A stretch of DNA of 64,000 nt from an uncultured bacterium (GTDB lineage: Bacteria; Cyanobacteriota; Vampirovibrionia; Gastranaerophilales; Gastranaerophilaceae), in contig CASFTJ010000001.1 of the NCBI GenBank assembly GCA_949297715.1, positions 124,001 to 188,000 on the forward strand. The letters run 5' to 3'. Below the pieces are notes generated by a model. That model ran no database searches. It saw only the letters and a program-made list of their open reading frames with translations, and was not told the origin of the DNA. Each line of letters opens with the position of its first letter. Positions within the stretch are counted from its first letter, which is position 1. This document shows, one piece after another, positions 8,449-16,236 of the stretch. A program made the position numbers and the translations under genes.

Positions 8449-8548
8449 TTCAATTTCTGAACCTGAATGCCTTAGCATCCTGAAGGTTTGAATTTCTCAA
8501 ACCGCCTGAGGCCGAAGCCCCTGAATTTAGCCTTTAACTAAATCCTGA
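8449..8548. repeat. Tandem hairpin array with CCTGA (TCAGG) spacers
   Basis: Five copies of CCTGA (8462, 8479, 8505, 8520, 8544; TCAGG on the minus strand) separate short palindromes: TTCA/TGAA (8449-8461), ATGC/GCAT (8467-8478), GGTTTGA/TCAAACC (8485-8503), GGC/GCC (8510-8519) and ATTTAG/CTAAAT (8525-8543). Two hairpins share the loop ATTTC. No open frame runs through. It lies between the CopG stop and the 8354 hairpin, so on the minus strand it would be a structured 3' region or small RNA. The 7-bp and 6-bp stems are solid; the 3-4-bp ones are weak alone. Confidence 0.6.
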
Positions 8549-8577
8549 ATAATTTCTGTTTAAAAAATATTTAGACT

Positions 8578-8766
8578 CTATTCCAACAATGAATCAAGAA
8601 TATCTGCGTTTCTTGCGGCTGTCGTTGACTCCCGAACTTTCTGTTTGTAAATATAAGTTCTGAGTGCTTCTCGGATTAATTCGCTTCGTGATCTGTTTTC
8701 TACGTCTGCGACCTGATCAATTTTGTTTAAGAAATCTTCAGGCATTGAAATTAATACTCTCGCCAT
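8578..8766 (-). CDS. Ribbon-helix-helix (CopG family) DNA-binding protein
   Basis: 62 residues with the classic RHH pattern: strand MARVLISMPEDF, helix LNKIDQVADVE, turn NRSRSELIREALRTYI. Such proteins dimerise and bind operators; many are antitoxins or metal regulators. No toxin-like partner lies next to it: upstream is pyrH in the opposite direction, downstream is the non-coding hairpin array. AAGGAG before the ATG and a TATAAT (8806-8811 on this strand) support expression. Confidence 0.85.
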   Translation of the reverse strand: MARVLISMPEDFLNKIDQVADVENRSRSELIREALRTYIYKQKVRESTTAARNADILDSLLE

Positions 8767-9002
8767 ATATACTCCTTTGCTTCTTTGGAACTTATCTCTT
8801 ATACTATTATAAACAATTTTTGATATAAAAAATTGCTATTTTTTATATATAAAATATATGGTATTTTTCAAAACTCAAGCACTGCAAGGGTTTTAAACAC
8901 TATATTCAACTTTACAAAACTTAATATAGAACAAAATTTATGTTATTTAGCATCTTTACATCACATCAGGTTTAAGTTAGTATAATACGAAAAAGGGGAA
9001 AA

Positions 9003-9725
9003 ATGGAAAAGCTCAGATATAAAAGAATTCTGTTGAAAATAAGCGGTGAAGCGCTTTTAGGAGATCAACAGTTTGGTATTGACCAAAAACCGGTCAAAAT
9101 GATAGCGGAAGAAATAAAAAAAGCAAAGGATGCAGGAGCAGAAGTTGCGGTAGTTGTCGGAGGCGGCAACATTTTCAGAGGGATGAAAAACAGCGCAAAG
9201 CTTGGAATGGATCAGGCATCCGGAGATTATGTCGGAATGCTTGCGACAGTTATGAATGCAATAGCGCTACAATGTGCGCTTAATCAAATTAAAGTTCCAT
9301 GCCGTGTTCAGAGCGCAATTTCGATTAATCAGGTTGCAGAACCCTACATAAGACACAGAGCAATCCGCCACCTTGAAAAAGGCAGAGTGGTTATTTTTGC
9401 GGCAGGAACGGGCAACCCATTTTTTACAACAGATACCGCCGCAGCCTTAAGAGCTTCCGAAATCAATGCAGAAGCTATGCTTATGGCTAAAAACGGCGTC
9501 GACGGGGTTTACACGGATGATCCGAACATCAACCCTGAGGCTAAAAAGTTAGACAAAATAACTTATGATGATATTATAAAAGACGGCCTTAAAGTTATGG
9601 ATACATCAGCTTGCGCTTTATGTAAGCAAAACAGCATACCGATTGTTGTGTTTGATTTTCTGTTAAAAGACGGAATAGCAAAAATTCTGAACGGCGAAAA
9701 AGTCGGAACATATATAGGTTTATAG
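9003..9725 (+). CDS. pyrH: UMP kinase
   Basis: 240 residues, typical of bacterial UMP kinase of the amino-acid kinase fold (UMP to UDP). Motifs: LKISGEAL (N-terminal phosphate loop), VVVGGGNIFRG (about 50-60), TGNPFFTTDTAAALRA, MAKNGVDGVYTDDP. AAGGGG precedes the ATG; a TATAAT lies at 8981-8986. First gene of pyrH-frr-cdsA-rnc-rpe, a conserved housekeeping order at least for the first three. Confidence 0.97.
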   Translation: MEKLRYKRILLKISGEALLGDQQFGIDQKPVKMIAEEIKKAKDAGAEVAVVVGGGNIFRGMKNSAKLGMDQASGDYVGMLATVMNAIALQCALNQIKVPCRVQSAISINQVAEPYIRHRAIRHLEKGRVVIFAAGTGNPFFTTDTAAALRASEINAEAMLMAKNGVDGVYTDDPNINPEAKKLDKITYDDIIKDGLKVMDTSACALCKQNSIPIVVFDFLLKDGIAKILNGEKVGTYIGL

Positions 9726-9758
9726 ATTAATTAGATTAATAATTGAAAGAGGTAAGAG

Positions 9759-10325
9759 ATGTCAGAAAGTTTAGATGAATTATTTTTATTCGGAGAAGAA
9801 AAAATGGAGAAAGCAATTTCTTCAATGAAGCGTGAATTCGGCTCAATCCGCACAGGACGTGCAAATCCGATGATGCTTGATAAAGTTCTTGTAGATTATT
9901 ATGGAGTTCCGACACCCTTAAGACAAATGTCACAGGTTACGGTTCAGGACGGAACTACTCTTGTAATCTCTCCTTACGACAAATCTACGCTTAAAGAAAT
10001 CGAAAAAGCAATTATTAAAGCTGAAATCGGGATTACACCGAACAGCGACGGCATCTGCATAAGATTAACTTTCCCGCCTTTGACAGAAGAAAGACGTAAA
10101 GAAATCGTTAAAGATGTTAAAAAGTTAGGCGAAGAAGCAAAAGTTGCAATAAGAAATGTTCGCCGTGATATGACTGATGACTTGAAAAAGCTTGAAAAAT
10201 CCGAAAATCTTCCGGAAGATTCAGTAAAAGACAATCAGGATAAAATCCAAAAATTAACAGACAAATATACAGGCATTGTAGACAGTGCAGTTACAGAAAA
10301 AGAAAAAGAGGTTATGACCGTATAA
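9759..10325 (+). CDS. frr: Ribosome recycling factor
   Basis: 188 residues, all of RRF: FGSIRTGRANPMMLDKV, ISPYDKSTLKEIEKAI, LTEERRKEIVK and the C-terminal KDNQDKIQKLTDKY helix. It splits post-termination ribosomes together with EF-G. AGAGGT precedes the ATG. Its TAA overlaps the cdsA ATG by one base, so translation is coupled. Confidence 0.97.
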   Translation: MSESLDELFLFGEEKMEKAISSMKREFGSIRTGRANPMMLDKVLVDYYGVPTPLRQMSQVTVQDGTTLVISPYDKSTLKEIEKAIIKAEIGITPNSDGICIRLTFPPLTEERRKEIVKDVKKLGEEAKVAIRNVRRDMTDDLKKLEKSENLPEDSVKDNQDKIQKLTDKYTGIVDSAVTEKEKEVMTV

Positions 10326-11197
10326 TGGACGTTATAGGCGGATTAAACAAAAATGCCACAAGAATGCTTACAGGCTTTATTCTTGGAACAGTTGCAATGT
10401 CATGTATTATATTAAGCGGGATTCCGCTTCTTATATTGTTATATGTATTTGTATTTTTTGCATCAAGAGAATACGTCAAGATACTTGAACATAAGGGATT
10501 TTACCCGAATTTAAAAGTTATTTGGCTTGCAGAAGTAGTTCTGGGATATATTGCTTACATTCAAAGATTTGATATGACAGCACTTGTGATATCATTTTTC
10601 TCTATAATATCCTTTATGTGGGTATTATTCAGAGGCCGCCAGCCTTATATCGCCAATGCAGCGACAACAATCTTGGGAATTATATATTGCGGATGGTTTC
10701 CGATGCACCTTATGTATTTAAGGGAGCTTTCATCACCTGAGTTTAGCAGCGGACTTGGGTTTGTAGTTATGATGTTCACGTCTATTCTTTTAACGGATAT
10801 CGGATGTTATTACGCTGGAAGGCATCTGGGCAAACACAAACTTGCACCTGTAGTAAGCCCCAATAAGACAATTGAAGGTTCTATCGGCGGAATAATTTCT
10901 GCAATTATAGGAGCTGTAATTATATCGTTCTTTATCGGATTTGAGTGGTATTATGCAGTAATAGTCGGGCTAATTTGCACAGTATTTGCGCAGATTGGCG
11001 ACTTGTGCGAATCTTTAATAAAAAGAGATGCGGGAGTTAAAGACAGCGGCGACTCACTTCCCGGACACGGCGGATTCTTAGACAGAACCGACAGCTTTAT
11101 TTTTACAATTCCTGTGATGTATTATGTCTGCAAATATTTTATATTTTCAAACCAAATCGTTAGTGACTTTGCAAACCTTATAAAAGGACTGTTTTAA
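10325..11197 (+). CDS. cdsA: Phosphatidate cytidylyltransferase
   Basis: 290 residues with about seven to eight membrane helices. The C-terminal CTP-transferase signature is present: KRDAGVKDSGDSLPGHGG then FLDRTDS (about residues 235-262). Makes CDP-diacylglycerol, the precursor of phospholipids, in the inner membrane. One-base overlap with frr and 1 bp before rnc, so cotranscribed. Confidence 0.95.
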   Translation: MDVIGGLNKNATRMLTGFILGTVAMSCIILSGIPLLILLYVFVFFASREYVKILEHKGFYPNLKVIWLAEVVLGYIAYIQRFDMTALVISFFSIISFMWVLFRGRQPYIANAATTILGIIYCGWFPMHLMYLRELSSPEFSSGLGFVVMMFTSILLTDIGCYYAGRHLGKHKLAPVVSPNKTIEGSIGGIISAIIGAVIISFFIGFEWYYAVIVGLICTVFAQIGDLCESLIKRDAGVKDSGDSLPGHGGFLDRTDSFIFTIPVMYYVCKYFIFSNQIVSDFANLIKGLF

Positions 11198-11198
11198 T

Positions 11199-11894
11199 AT
11201 GCAAACCATTGAAGATATTTTTGGGATAAAAGCTGATAGAAAAGACCTTTTTGAATATGCGATAACGCATCCGTCTTTTACGCAGGAAAAAGGGCTTGAT
11301 TATACAAAATGTTATGAACGGTTGGAATTTCTTGGAGATGCTGTATTAAAGCTTGTTGTATCTAATATATTATATAGAGAATTTCCAAACTATCACGAAG
11401 GTGAAATGTCAAAAATCCGCTCAATAGCGGTTTCAGATAGCGTTTTGTCTGAAATATCAAAAGAAATCGGGCTTGCAGATATTATAAGAACTTCAGAACA
11501 CGACGCAAAACAAGGGATAAAAAAGCTTACCTCCGTAACAGCCTGTGCCTTTGAAGCGGTTTTAGGGGCATACTTTTTGGATGGGAAAATGCAACAGCTT
11601 GAAAAAAAGCTTGAAGAAATTTTTGCGCCATACATAAAAGAAATAAATTCTAATATGGACAAATACAATGCTAAAGCGCTTTTGCAGGAATATACTCAAA
11701 GTTTGACAAAAGAAACACCTAAGTATCGACTTGTAGAAAACAGCGGACCTGCTCATAAAAGAATCTTTACGGTAGAAGTGTCATATAACGGTGAGGTTAT
11801 TGCACAAGCAGAGGGAAACTCTAAAAAAGAAGCAGAACAAAAATGTGCATATCTTGCTTGTCAAAAACTGGGGGTTTTGGAATGTCAAAAATAA
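11199..11894 (+). CDS. rnc: Ribonuclease III
   Basis: 231 residues. Catalytic domain signature ERLEFLGDAVL (about 40-50) with the second acidic site FEAVLGAYFLDG, and a C-terminal double-stranded RNA-binding domain (about 155-228: ALLQEYTQ, GPAHKRIFTVEV, GNSKKEAEQKCA). Processes rRNA precursors and structured mRNAs. Its 3' end overlaps the rpe start by 13 bp. Confidence 0.96.
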   Translation: MQTIEDIFGIKADRKDLFEYAITHPSFTQEKGLDYTKCYERLEFLGDAVLKLVVSNILYREFPNYHEGEMSKIRSIAVSDSVLSEISKEIGLADIIRTSEHDAKQGIKKLTSVTACAFEAVLGAYFLDGKMQQLEKKLEEIFAPYIKEINSNMDKYNAKALLQEYTQSLTKETPKYRLVENSGPAHKRIFTVEVSYNGEVIAQAEGNSKKEAEQKCAYLACQKLGVLECQK

Positions 11895-12526
11895 TTATTT
11901 CTCCTTCAATATTATCAAGTGATTTTGCAAATCTGGGCCGCGACATCCGCGAAATAGAAAAAGCTGGTGCAGATTGGGTTCATATAGACGTAATGGACGG
12001 TCATTTTGTACCCAATATTACAATTGGAGTGCCAGTCGTAAAATCAATTAAAAAAGTCACTAAATTACCGCTGGATGTGCATTTGATGATTGAAAATCCC
12101 CAAAAATTTATAAAATCTTTTGCAGAAGCAGGAGCCGATATAATAACATTCCATTATGAGGCAGTAGACCGTAATGACGTAATTGAAATTGCTCAATATA
12201 TAAAAGATTTTGATATAAAAGCAGGATTAGCAATAAAGCCTCAAACAAATCCCGAAGAAATACTTGAATATATCAGCTATTTCGATATGATTTTGGTAAT
12301 GACCGTAGAACCGGGATTTGGCGGGCAGGAGTTTATAAGCAAATGCTCTCAAAAATTACCGTTCATAAGAGAATTTGCAGAAGGAGATCTTATCCTTCAG
12401 GTTGATGGCGGAATTAACCGTGAAACGGCAAGAGTCTGCACCAAGTTAGGCGCAAACTCTTTAGTTGCCGGAAGTTATATATTTAATGCAGAAAATATTT
12501 CGGATGCAATTTCTTCATTACGCTAA
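11882..12526 (+). CDS. rpe: Ribulose-phosphate 3-epimerase
   Basis: 214 residues from the ATG at 11882 (MSKIIISPSILSSDF); an upstream in-frame start would only add rnc-overlapping residues. TIM-barrel motifs: SILSSDFANLG, VHIDVMDGHFVPNITIG, LDVHLMIENP, MTVEPGFGGQ, VDGGIN. Interconverts ribulose- and xylulose-5-phosphate; the pentose phosphate pathway also supplies sedoheptulose-7-phosphate for the heptose genes further right. Its stop overlaps the convergent gene by 9 bp. Confidence 0.96.
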   Translation: MSKIIISPSILSSDFANLGRDIREIEKAGADWVHIDVMDGHFVPNITIGVPVVKSIKKVTKLPLDVHLMIENPQKFIKSFAEAGADIITFHYEAVDRNDVIEIAQYIKDFDIKAGLAIKPQTNPEEILEYISYFDMILVMTVEPGFGGQEFISKCSQKLPFIREFAEGDLILQVDGGINRETARVCTKLGANSLVAGSYIFNAENISDAISSLR

Positions 12527-13654
12527 CCCGCGTCTTTCCTTACGTTTAAGGATTTCATCAGGATCGGTCGTAATTGAAGTATCAGCTAAAGTCGGATCAA
12601 TATCTTCCTGTGTTGAACCTTCCTGAACTGATTCATTAGAAGCAGTTGTTAAATTATCTGCAGGTTCTTCGCCTGTTGTATCTTCTCCTGTCTGAGTGCC
12701 TTCAGATGAAGTCGCAACATCATTTTCTGATTTTGCAACATCTTTAATTGAAACACCATATGCATCAGCTGTTTCTTCTGAAACCTGCATACCCTGCTGC
12801 CCTACTGTCATAGTCTCAGTACCTTGTTCAACAGCTTCTCGACCTACCTTTTTGCCGCTACCGAACAATCCGCCAAAGATTCCGCCAAACAGCCCGCCGA
12901 TTAACATACCAACGCCCGTAAATGCACCTGCAACAACACCGGCTGCTATACCAATGTTTCTTGATGTTTTATCACCTAAAAGTTCATTCCCGATTGATAC
13001 AGTTTCCGAACCAAAATCTATTGAATTCTGTGAAGATACAGCTCCACCATTAACCATTGCATCTATTTCATCCAATTCAGCATCCAAACCTTCAAGCTGA
13101 GTTTGTGCGCCTGTGCTAAGAGCTTCTGCCACTGCTTTTAACCCTTGTATCTCACCGCGTTCGCTATTACTACGAAACATTGGCGGTGTTTTTGAATTTT
13201 CCGAAATTAATGCTTGAATTTGAGAATTTAAAGCTTCTAATCTGGTTTTTGCATTATCTCCTACAGCCTCCGCTTCATCTCCTATTTCTTGAGCTGTAAC
13301 AAGTAAAGGTGCCATTTCTGTAATAGACTGTAATGTTAAATCCTCTTTTGCCTTGCTTTCATCTATAAAAACTTTGCCTCGATCTTTAAGACTCATTCCG
13401 CCATCTGAAAGCTGCTGACGTAAATCTGTTGCGGCATTTCCTGTTGTACCTTCTTCATTTGAAGATGCCATCTCATAAGTTATTTCATCAGCATTTTCCG
13501 TACCCGCCATCTCCTGCGCCCAAGCAAGAACTTCATCAGGTACATCCTGCCCTTCATCTTGATATTCCAAAACCTCATTTGCTGTCAGGTCATTCCAATT
13601 AATACTTAAATCCTGTGGTTTTGTCCCGTAGTTACCGTTAATTGCATCTACCAT
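12518..13654 (-). CDS. Acidic hypothetical protein with a glycine-zipper membrane segment
   Basis: 378 residues, strongly acidic and rich in Glu, Asp, Thr and Ser. Starts MVDAING, nearly the same as the protein at 61744 (MVDAINN). A central Gly-rich hydrophobic segment (about 235-270: IGIAAGVVAGAFTGVGMLIG then GGLFGGIFGGLFGSG) could form a membrane-inserted glycine zipper; long helical regions with heptads lie before it. No signal peptide. AAGGAG precedes the ATG. Function unknown; features suggest a membrane-active or surface protein of this lineage. Confidence 0.7.
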   Translation of the reverse strand: MVDAINGNYGTKPQDLSINWNDLTANEVLEYQDEGQDVPDEVLAWAQEMAGTENADEITYEMASSNEEGTTGNAATDLRQQLSDGGMSLKDRGKVFIDESKAKEDLTLQSITEMAPLLVTAQEIGDEAEAVGDNAKTRLEALNSQIQALISENSKTPPMFRSNSERGEIQGLKAVAEALSTGAQTQLEGLDAELDEIDAMVNGGAVSSQNSIDFGSETVSIGNELLGDKTSRNIGIAAGVVAGAFTGVGMLIGGLFGGIFGGLFGSGKKVGREAVEQGTETMTVGQQGMQVSEETADAYGVSIKDVAKSENDVATSSEGTQTGEDTTGEEPADNLTTASNESVQEGSTQEDIDPTLADTSITTDPDEILKRKERRGLA

Positions 13655-13916
13655 GGTTTTCTCCTTATTTTTTGCATAGAAACACGTTACTATTATCGGA
13701 AATTGTAATATTAAACTTTAATATAATTTTGCGTAAAACACCCCTAAATCCTTATTAATAAAGAGTTTAACTGCTTTAACAAAACTTCAAACAGCCCCAC
13801 TTTGTAAAGTTATGTAACAAAATTTATATAAAGTGAATATAAAAAGTCAATATTTTTTTACCTAAATTTTTTATATAAGTACGAGAGATAAATAAAGAAA
13901 AAGAGAGGCTTTAAAG

Positions 13917-14090
13917 ATGGCTAGAACCTTGCTATTCACTAATGTCACAGAAAAATATAAAGAGACTTCCGAAGCTCTGAAAGAAGTAAAATTTGAAACA
14001 AGACAAGTAATCCGCAAAACACTTGTTGAAATGATGAGGCAATCATTCTTTCACGGTGCAAGCAGATACGGAACCAATTTTATAGCATAA
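13917..14090 (+). CDS. Small basic hypothetical protein, 57 residues
   Basis: ATG at 13917 with GAGAGG 8 nt upstream, ending in TAA at 14088. The peptide begins MARTLLFTNV and continues as a charged amphipathic helix (EKYKETSEALKEVKFETRQ, RKTLVEMMRQ) and ends SRYGTNFIA. No family recognised. It is followed at once by hairpins, purine-rich tandem repeats and a good terminator, consistent with a short independent transcript. Confidence 0.55.
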   Translation: MARTLLFTNVTEKYKETSEALKEVKFETRQVIRKTLVEMMRQSFFHGASRYGTNFIA

Positions 14091-14188
14091 CGGCTTGAAA
14101 ATAAAAGCCGTGGGTTATGCAAAATATGCAGCCCGTTGGAAATTAAGGACAGGAAAGGTAAATTAAGGATAGGAATGGAAGATAAATT
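14090..14188 (+). repeat. Structured 3' region with SD-like tandem repeats
   Basis: Starting in the stop codon of the small gene is a hairpin ACGGCTT/AAGCCGT (14090-14111), then a bulged hairpin closed by GGG/CCC (14112-14134). Next come two 20-bp tandem repeats (14140-14159 and 14160-14179; 17 of 20 identical) built on AAATTAAGGAYAGGAA, and a third partial AAATTAAG at 14184. The AAGGA/AGGAA cores look like Shine-Dalgarno sequences, yet no start codon follows before the terminator. Confidence 0.5.
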
Positions 14189-14213
14189 AAGACCGGCTAT
14201 ACCGGTCTTTTTT
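14189..14213 (+). terminator. Intrinsic terminator
   Basis: AAGACCGG-CTATA-CCGGTCTT, perfect 8-bp stem, followed by a T-run on the + strand. It ends the small 13917 transcript and touches the stop of the convergent TspO gene. Confidence 0.85.
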
Positions 14214-14613
14214 ATGTGTTAAGTTCTAATAAAAGCTTATTTAAAACACAGGCAAAGCCTAACCACAACAAATATGGTAACTGTAAAATCCCTGCGATTA
14301 AAGACAGTTTTAAAAATAATACTGCCATTATTGCAACCAAAATTAAAAGCAAAATTGCAATTAAAAAAGCTTTCTTAATATTGTGATCTATAAAAAATAC
14401 CTTTGTCCAGTATAAATTCACAAATAACTGAACAAGAAACACCAATATTGCCCAATATTTTATAATTATCCGAGGCGACAAAACAACTATTATAAAAGAT
14501 ACAAACATTAAAAGAAAAAGCACACTCCATACATACTTAAATACAGATTTTGGCGGTGTAATCGAAGGCTTTACTATTTTATCAAAAAACTTTTCATCAT
14601 AACTGTAAAACAT
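14212..14613 (-). CDS. tspO: TspO/MBR family protein
   Basis: 133 residues, slightly short for this family of five-helix membrane proteins. Family blocks are in order: SITPPKSVFKYVWSVLF, QLFVNLYWTKVFF, and the C-terminal LPYLLWLGFACVLNKLLLELN. TspO binds tetrapyrroles and affects their turnover or stress signalling in bacteria and mitochondria. It stands alone here, between small unknown genes. No good Shine-Dalgarno is seen before the ATG. Confidence 0.85.
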   Translation of the reverse strand: MFYSYDEKFFDKIVKPSITPPKSVFKYVWSVLFLLMFVSFIIVVLSPRIIIKYWAILVFLVQLFVNLYWTKVFFIDHNIKKAFLIAILLLILVAIMAVLFLKLSLIAGILQLPYLLWLGFACVLNKLLLELNT

Positions 14614-14758
14614 ATCTTTATTTTAAAAGCCATTGGCAAACATTTACACCCACAAAATATCAATCTTTATTAATAATTCTTAATAATTTTAAGATAAAAC
14701 GAAAAAAAATTATATATTTGGGTATATAAAAAGTATATACTAATTGGAGAGAAGTTTT

Positions 14759-15070
14759 ATGTCTATTAATGCGCTTACAGCATCAGCATCCTGTAGCTGC
14801 GGAATGTCCGTCAATAATAACGATTATCAGGAAATTATAAGAAAATTGAGAGCTTACGGGGTTACACCGAGCGGAGATTATTACACAGACAAAGCTAAAC
14901 TCAATAAGATTGAAGAAACTAAAGACAACAAAAATGCTAAATTTTCAAATTCCGACAACAAAGAAAAACCGCAAGAAGTTGAAAAAAATAATGAACCTAA
15001 AGTTGTTGACAAAGGCGAAGGAACAGACCAATTAGCTATGTTAAACAGACTTCAGCTTGGACTTTTATAA
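14759..15070 (+). CDS. Hypothetical protein with a 'KLxAxG' domain
   Basis: 103 residues from the ATG at 14759, with GGAG 9 nt before it. A Cys pair (SASCSCGMS) near the N-terminus is followed by a block EIIRKLRAYGVTPSGDYYTD then KAKLNKI, a charged low-complexity linker, and a hydrophobic end LAMLNRLQLGLL. The block and the Leu-Gly-Leu end resemble those of the 164-residue protein at 15742. Unknown function. Confidence 0.55.
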   Translation: MSINALTASASCSCGMSVNNNDYQEIIRKLRAYGVTPSGDYYTDKAKLNKIEETKDNKNAKFSNSDNKEKPQEVEKNNEPKVVDKGEGTDQLAMLNRLQLGLL

Positions 15071-15109
15071 TAATAGCAAAAATATTTTTTTCAGGTTTTA
15101 TAGGAATAT

Positions 15110-15688
15110 ATGGAAAATGTATCTTTTACTTCACTTATAAGACCTGTTAGCAGTGTTGAATTTTATAAAGCAACAAAAAAAATATCTTATCTAAATCACG
15201 TTTGCTACCCTTGGACAATAAAAGAAAGTGTAAAAGCTCCTGATGCTTATACCTGCGACATTATAGATTGCACCATGTGCGGAATTACAGACGGGAAAAA
15301 AGTTCTGATGCTGCATATATGTCCTACAATGGATGCTAACTCAGATTTTTCAAAAATTAAAGAATATTTACTTAAAAAAATCAATTTTAAGTCTAAAAAA
15401 TTAAATGCTGTTGTATTAGGAGCAAAATATTATCCAGATGACAACAGAAGTTATAAACTTTTCGACAATTTTATAAAATTTCTTAAATCCCAAAAAGTTC
15501 CAACAACAACAATCCGTGGGGAAGAAATCTATGAGCCGGTAGATGTTCTATACCGAAGCAAAAATGACGAATGGCTTATCGCGAGCGAATATCTTGATAA
15601 ATTCATTAATAAAGAACATCCTTTAAAACTATTAAAAAGGATTTTCCCTAAAATTCAACTTTCGGATTTTGACCAAATAACTAAATAA
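15110..15688 (+). CDS. CheD-like putative deamidase-fold protein
   Basis: 192 residues starting with the short motif VSFTSLI. The centre reads DCTMCGITDGKKVLMLHICP: a Cys, an Asp-Gly turn, and a His 15 residues after the Cys. CheD/CNF1-type deamidases have the same Cys, strand-turn-strand, His order. The next conserved stretch here, LNAVVLGAKYYPDDNRSYKL, aligns by eye with the CheD 'AKIFGGA...' block, and FIKFLKSQKVP with its last helix. No chemotaxis gene is in the window. A catalytic role is inference; a structural comparison would decide. Confidence 0.5.
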   Translation: MENVSFTSLIRPVSSVEFYKATKKISYLNHVCYPWTIKESVKAPDAYTCDIIDCTMCGITDGKKVLMLHICPTMDANSDFSKIKEYLLKKINFKSKKLNAVVLGAKYYPDDNRSYKLFDNFIKFLKSQKVPTTTIRGEEIYEPVDVLYRSKNDEWLIASEYLDKFINKEHPLKLLKRIFPKIQLSDFDQITK

Positions 15689-15689
15689 A

Positions 15690-15719
15690 AAAGGAAGCAT
15701 TAAACATAACGCTTCCTTT
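15690..15719. terminator. Bidirectional terminator between convergent genes
   Basis: AAAGGAAGC / GCTTCCTTT, perfect 9-bp stem with a 12-nt loop, with T-rich sequence on both sides. It separates the CheD-like gene (+) from the 164-residue gene (-). Confidence 0.8.
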
Positions 15720-15741
15720 AATTGTTTTATTTTTACTTAAA

Positions 15742-16236
15742 TTATAAGCCCAATGCTATTTTATTGTTAGTAGAAATCATATTCATAGCTGAATACATAT
15801 TGTTTTGAGAAGTTTGAAGATTATCGTATCTGTCTTCCAAACTATTCAGCCTGTTTAAATATGATGACAATTGTGCTAAAATTGCCGGATTTCCTTCCGC
15901 ATCTTCTAACATAGCTTCCAGTTCACTACTGATATTATCCAAAATATCGTTAACATCATCATCACTTGCAACTGAAACACCAACTTCTGATGCTAAAGCT
16001 CTTGCATCAGATAAAATTTCATTTTCGGAAGGATTATCCTGTTTGTCGTCTGATTTTTGTTCAGCCTCTTTAGCTGCAATTTTTGCCTGTGCCTGCGATT
16101 CTGTCATTCCGTCTGTAACTGCAATACCTAAAGCTTCTAATTTTGATTTCGTTTCTTGACTAAGATTTGTTTTTTTTGACAAAGCTTCGCTTGCAGCAGA
16201 AGAACCTGCATTAATTGACGAAATAGATGTTGTCAT
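15742..16236 (-). CDS. Hypothetical Ser/Ala-rich helical protein
   Basis: 164 residues: Ser/Ala-rich N-terminus (MTTSISSINAGSSAASEA), the block KSKLEALGIAVTDGMTESQA then QAKI, an acidic middle, and a coiled-coil-like C-terminus (YLNRLNSLEDRYDNLQTSQN) ending NKIALGL. No hydrophobic helix or signal peptide. The N-terminal and C-terminal style recalls extracellular filament-type or secreted helical proteins, but I cannot assign a family. GAAAGGA precedes the ATG. Confidence 0.6.
   Translation of the reverse strand: MTTSISSINAGSSAASEALSKKTNLSQETKSKLEALGIAVTDGMTESQAQAKIAAKEAEQKSDDKQDNPSENEILSDARALASEVGVSVASDDDVNDILDNISSELEAMLEDAEGNPAILAQLSSYLNRLNSLEDRYDNLQTSQNNMYSAMNMISTNNKIALGL

Noticed and set aside
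12696-13100. 134-codon + frame inside the acidic 12518-13654 gene
   Set aside because: Antisense shadow: rich in Ser/Pro/Thr/Ala as the complement of Gly/Glu/Asp codons, no ribosome binding site, fully inside a gene with a good start.
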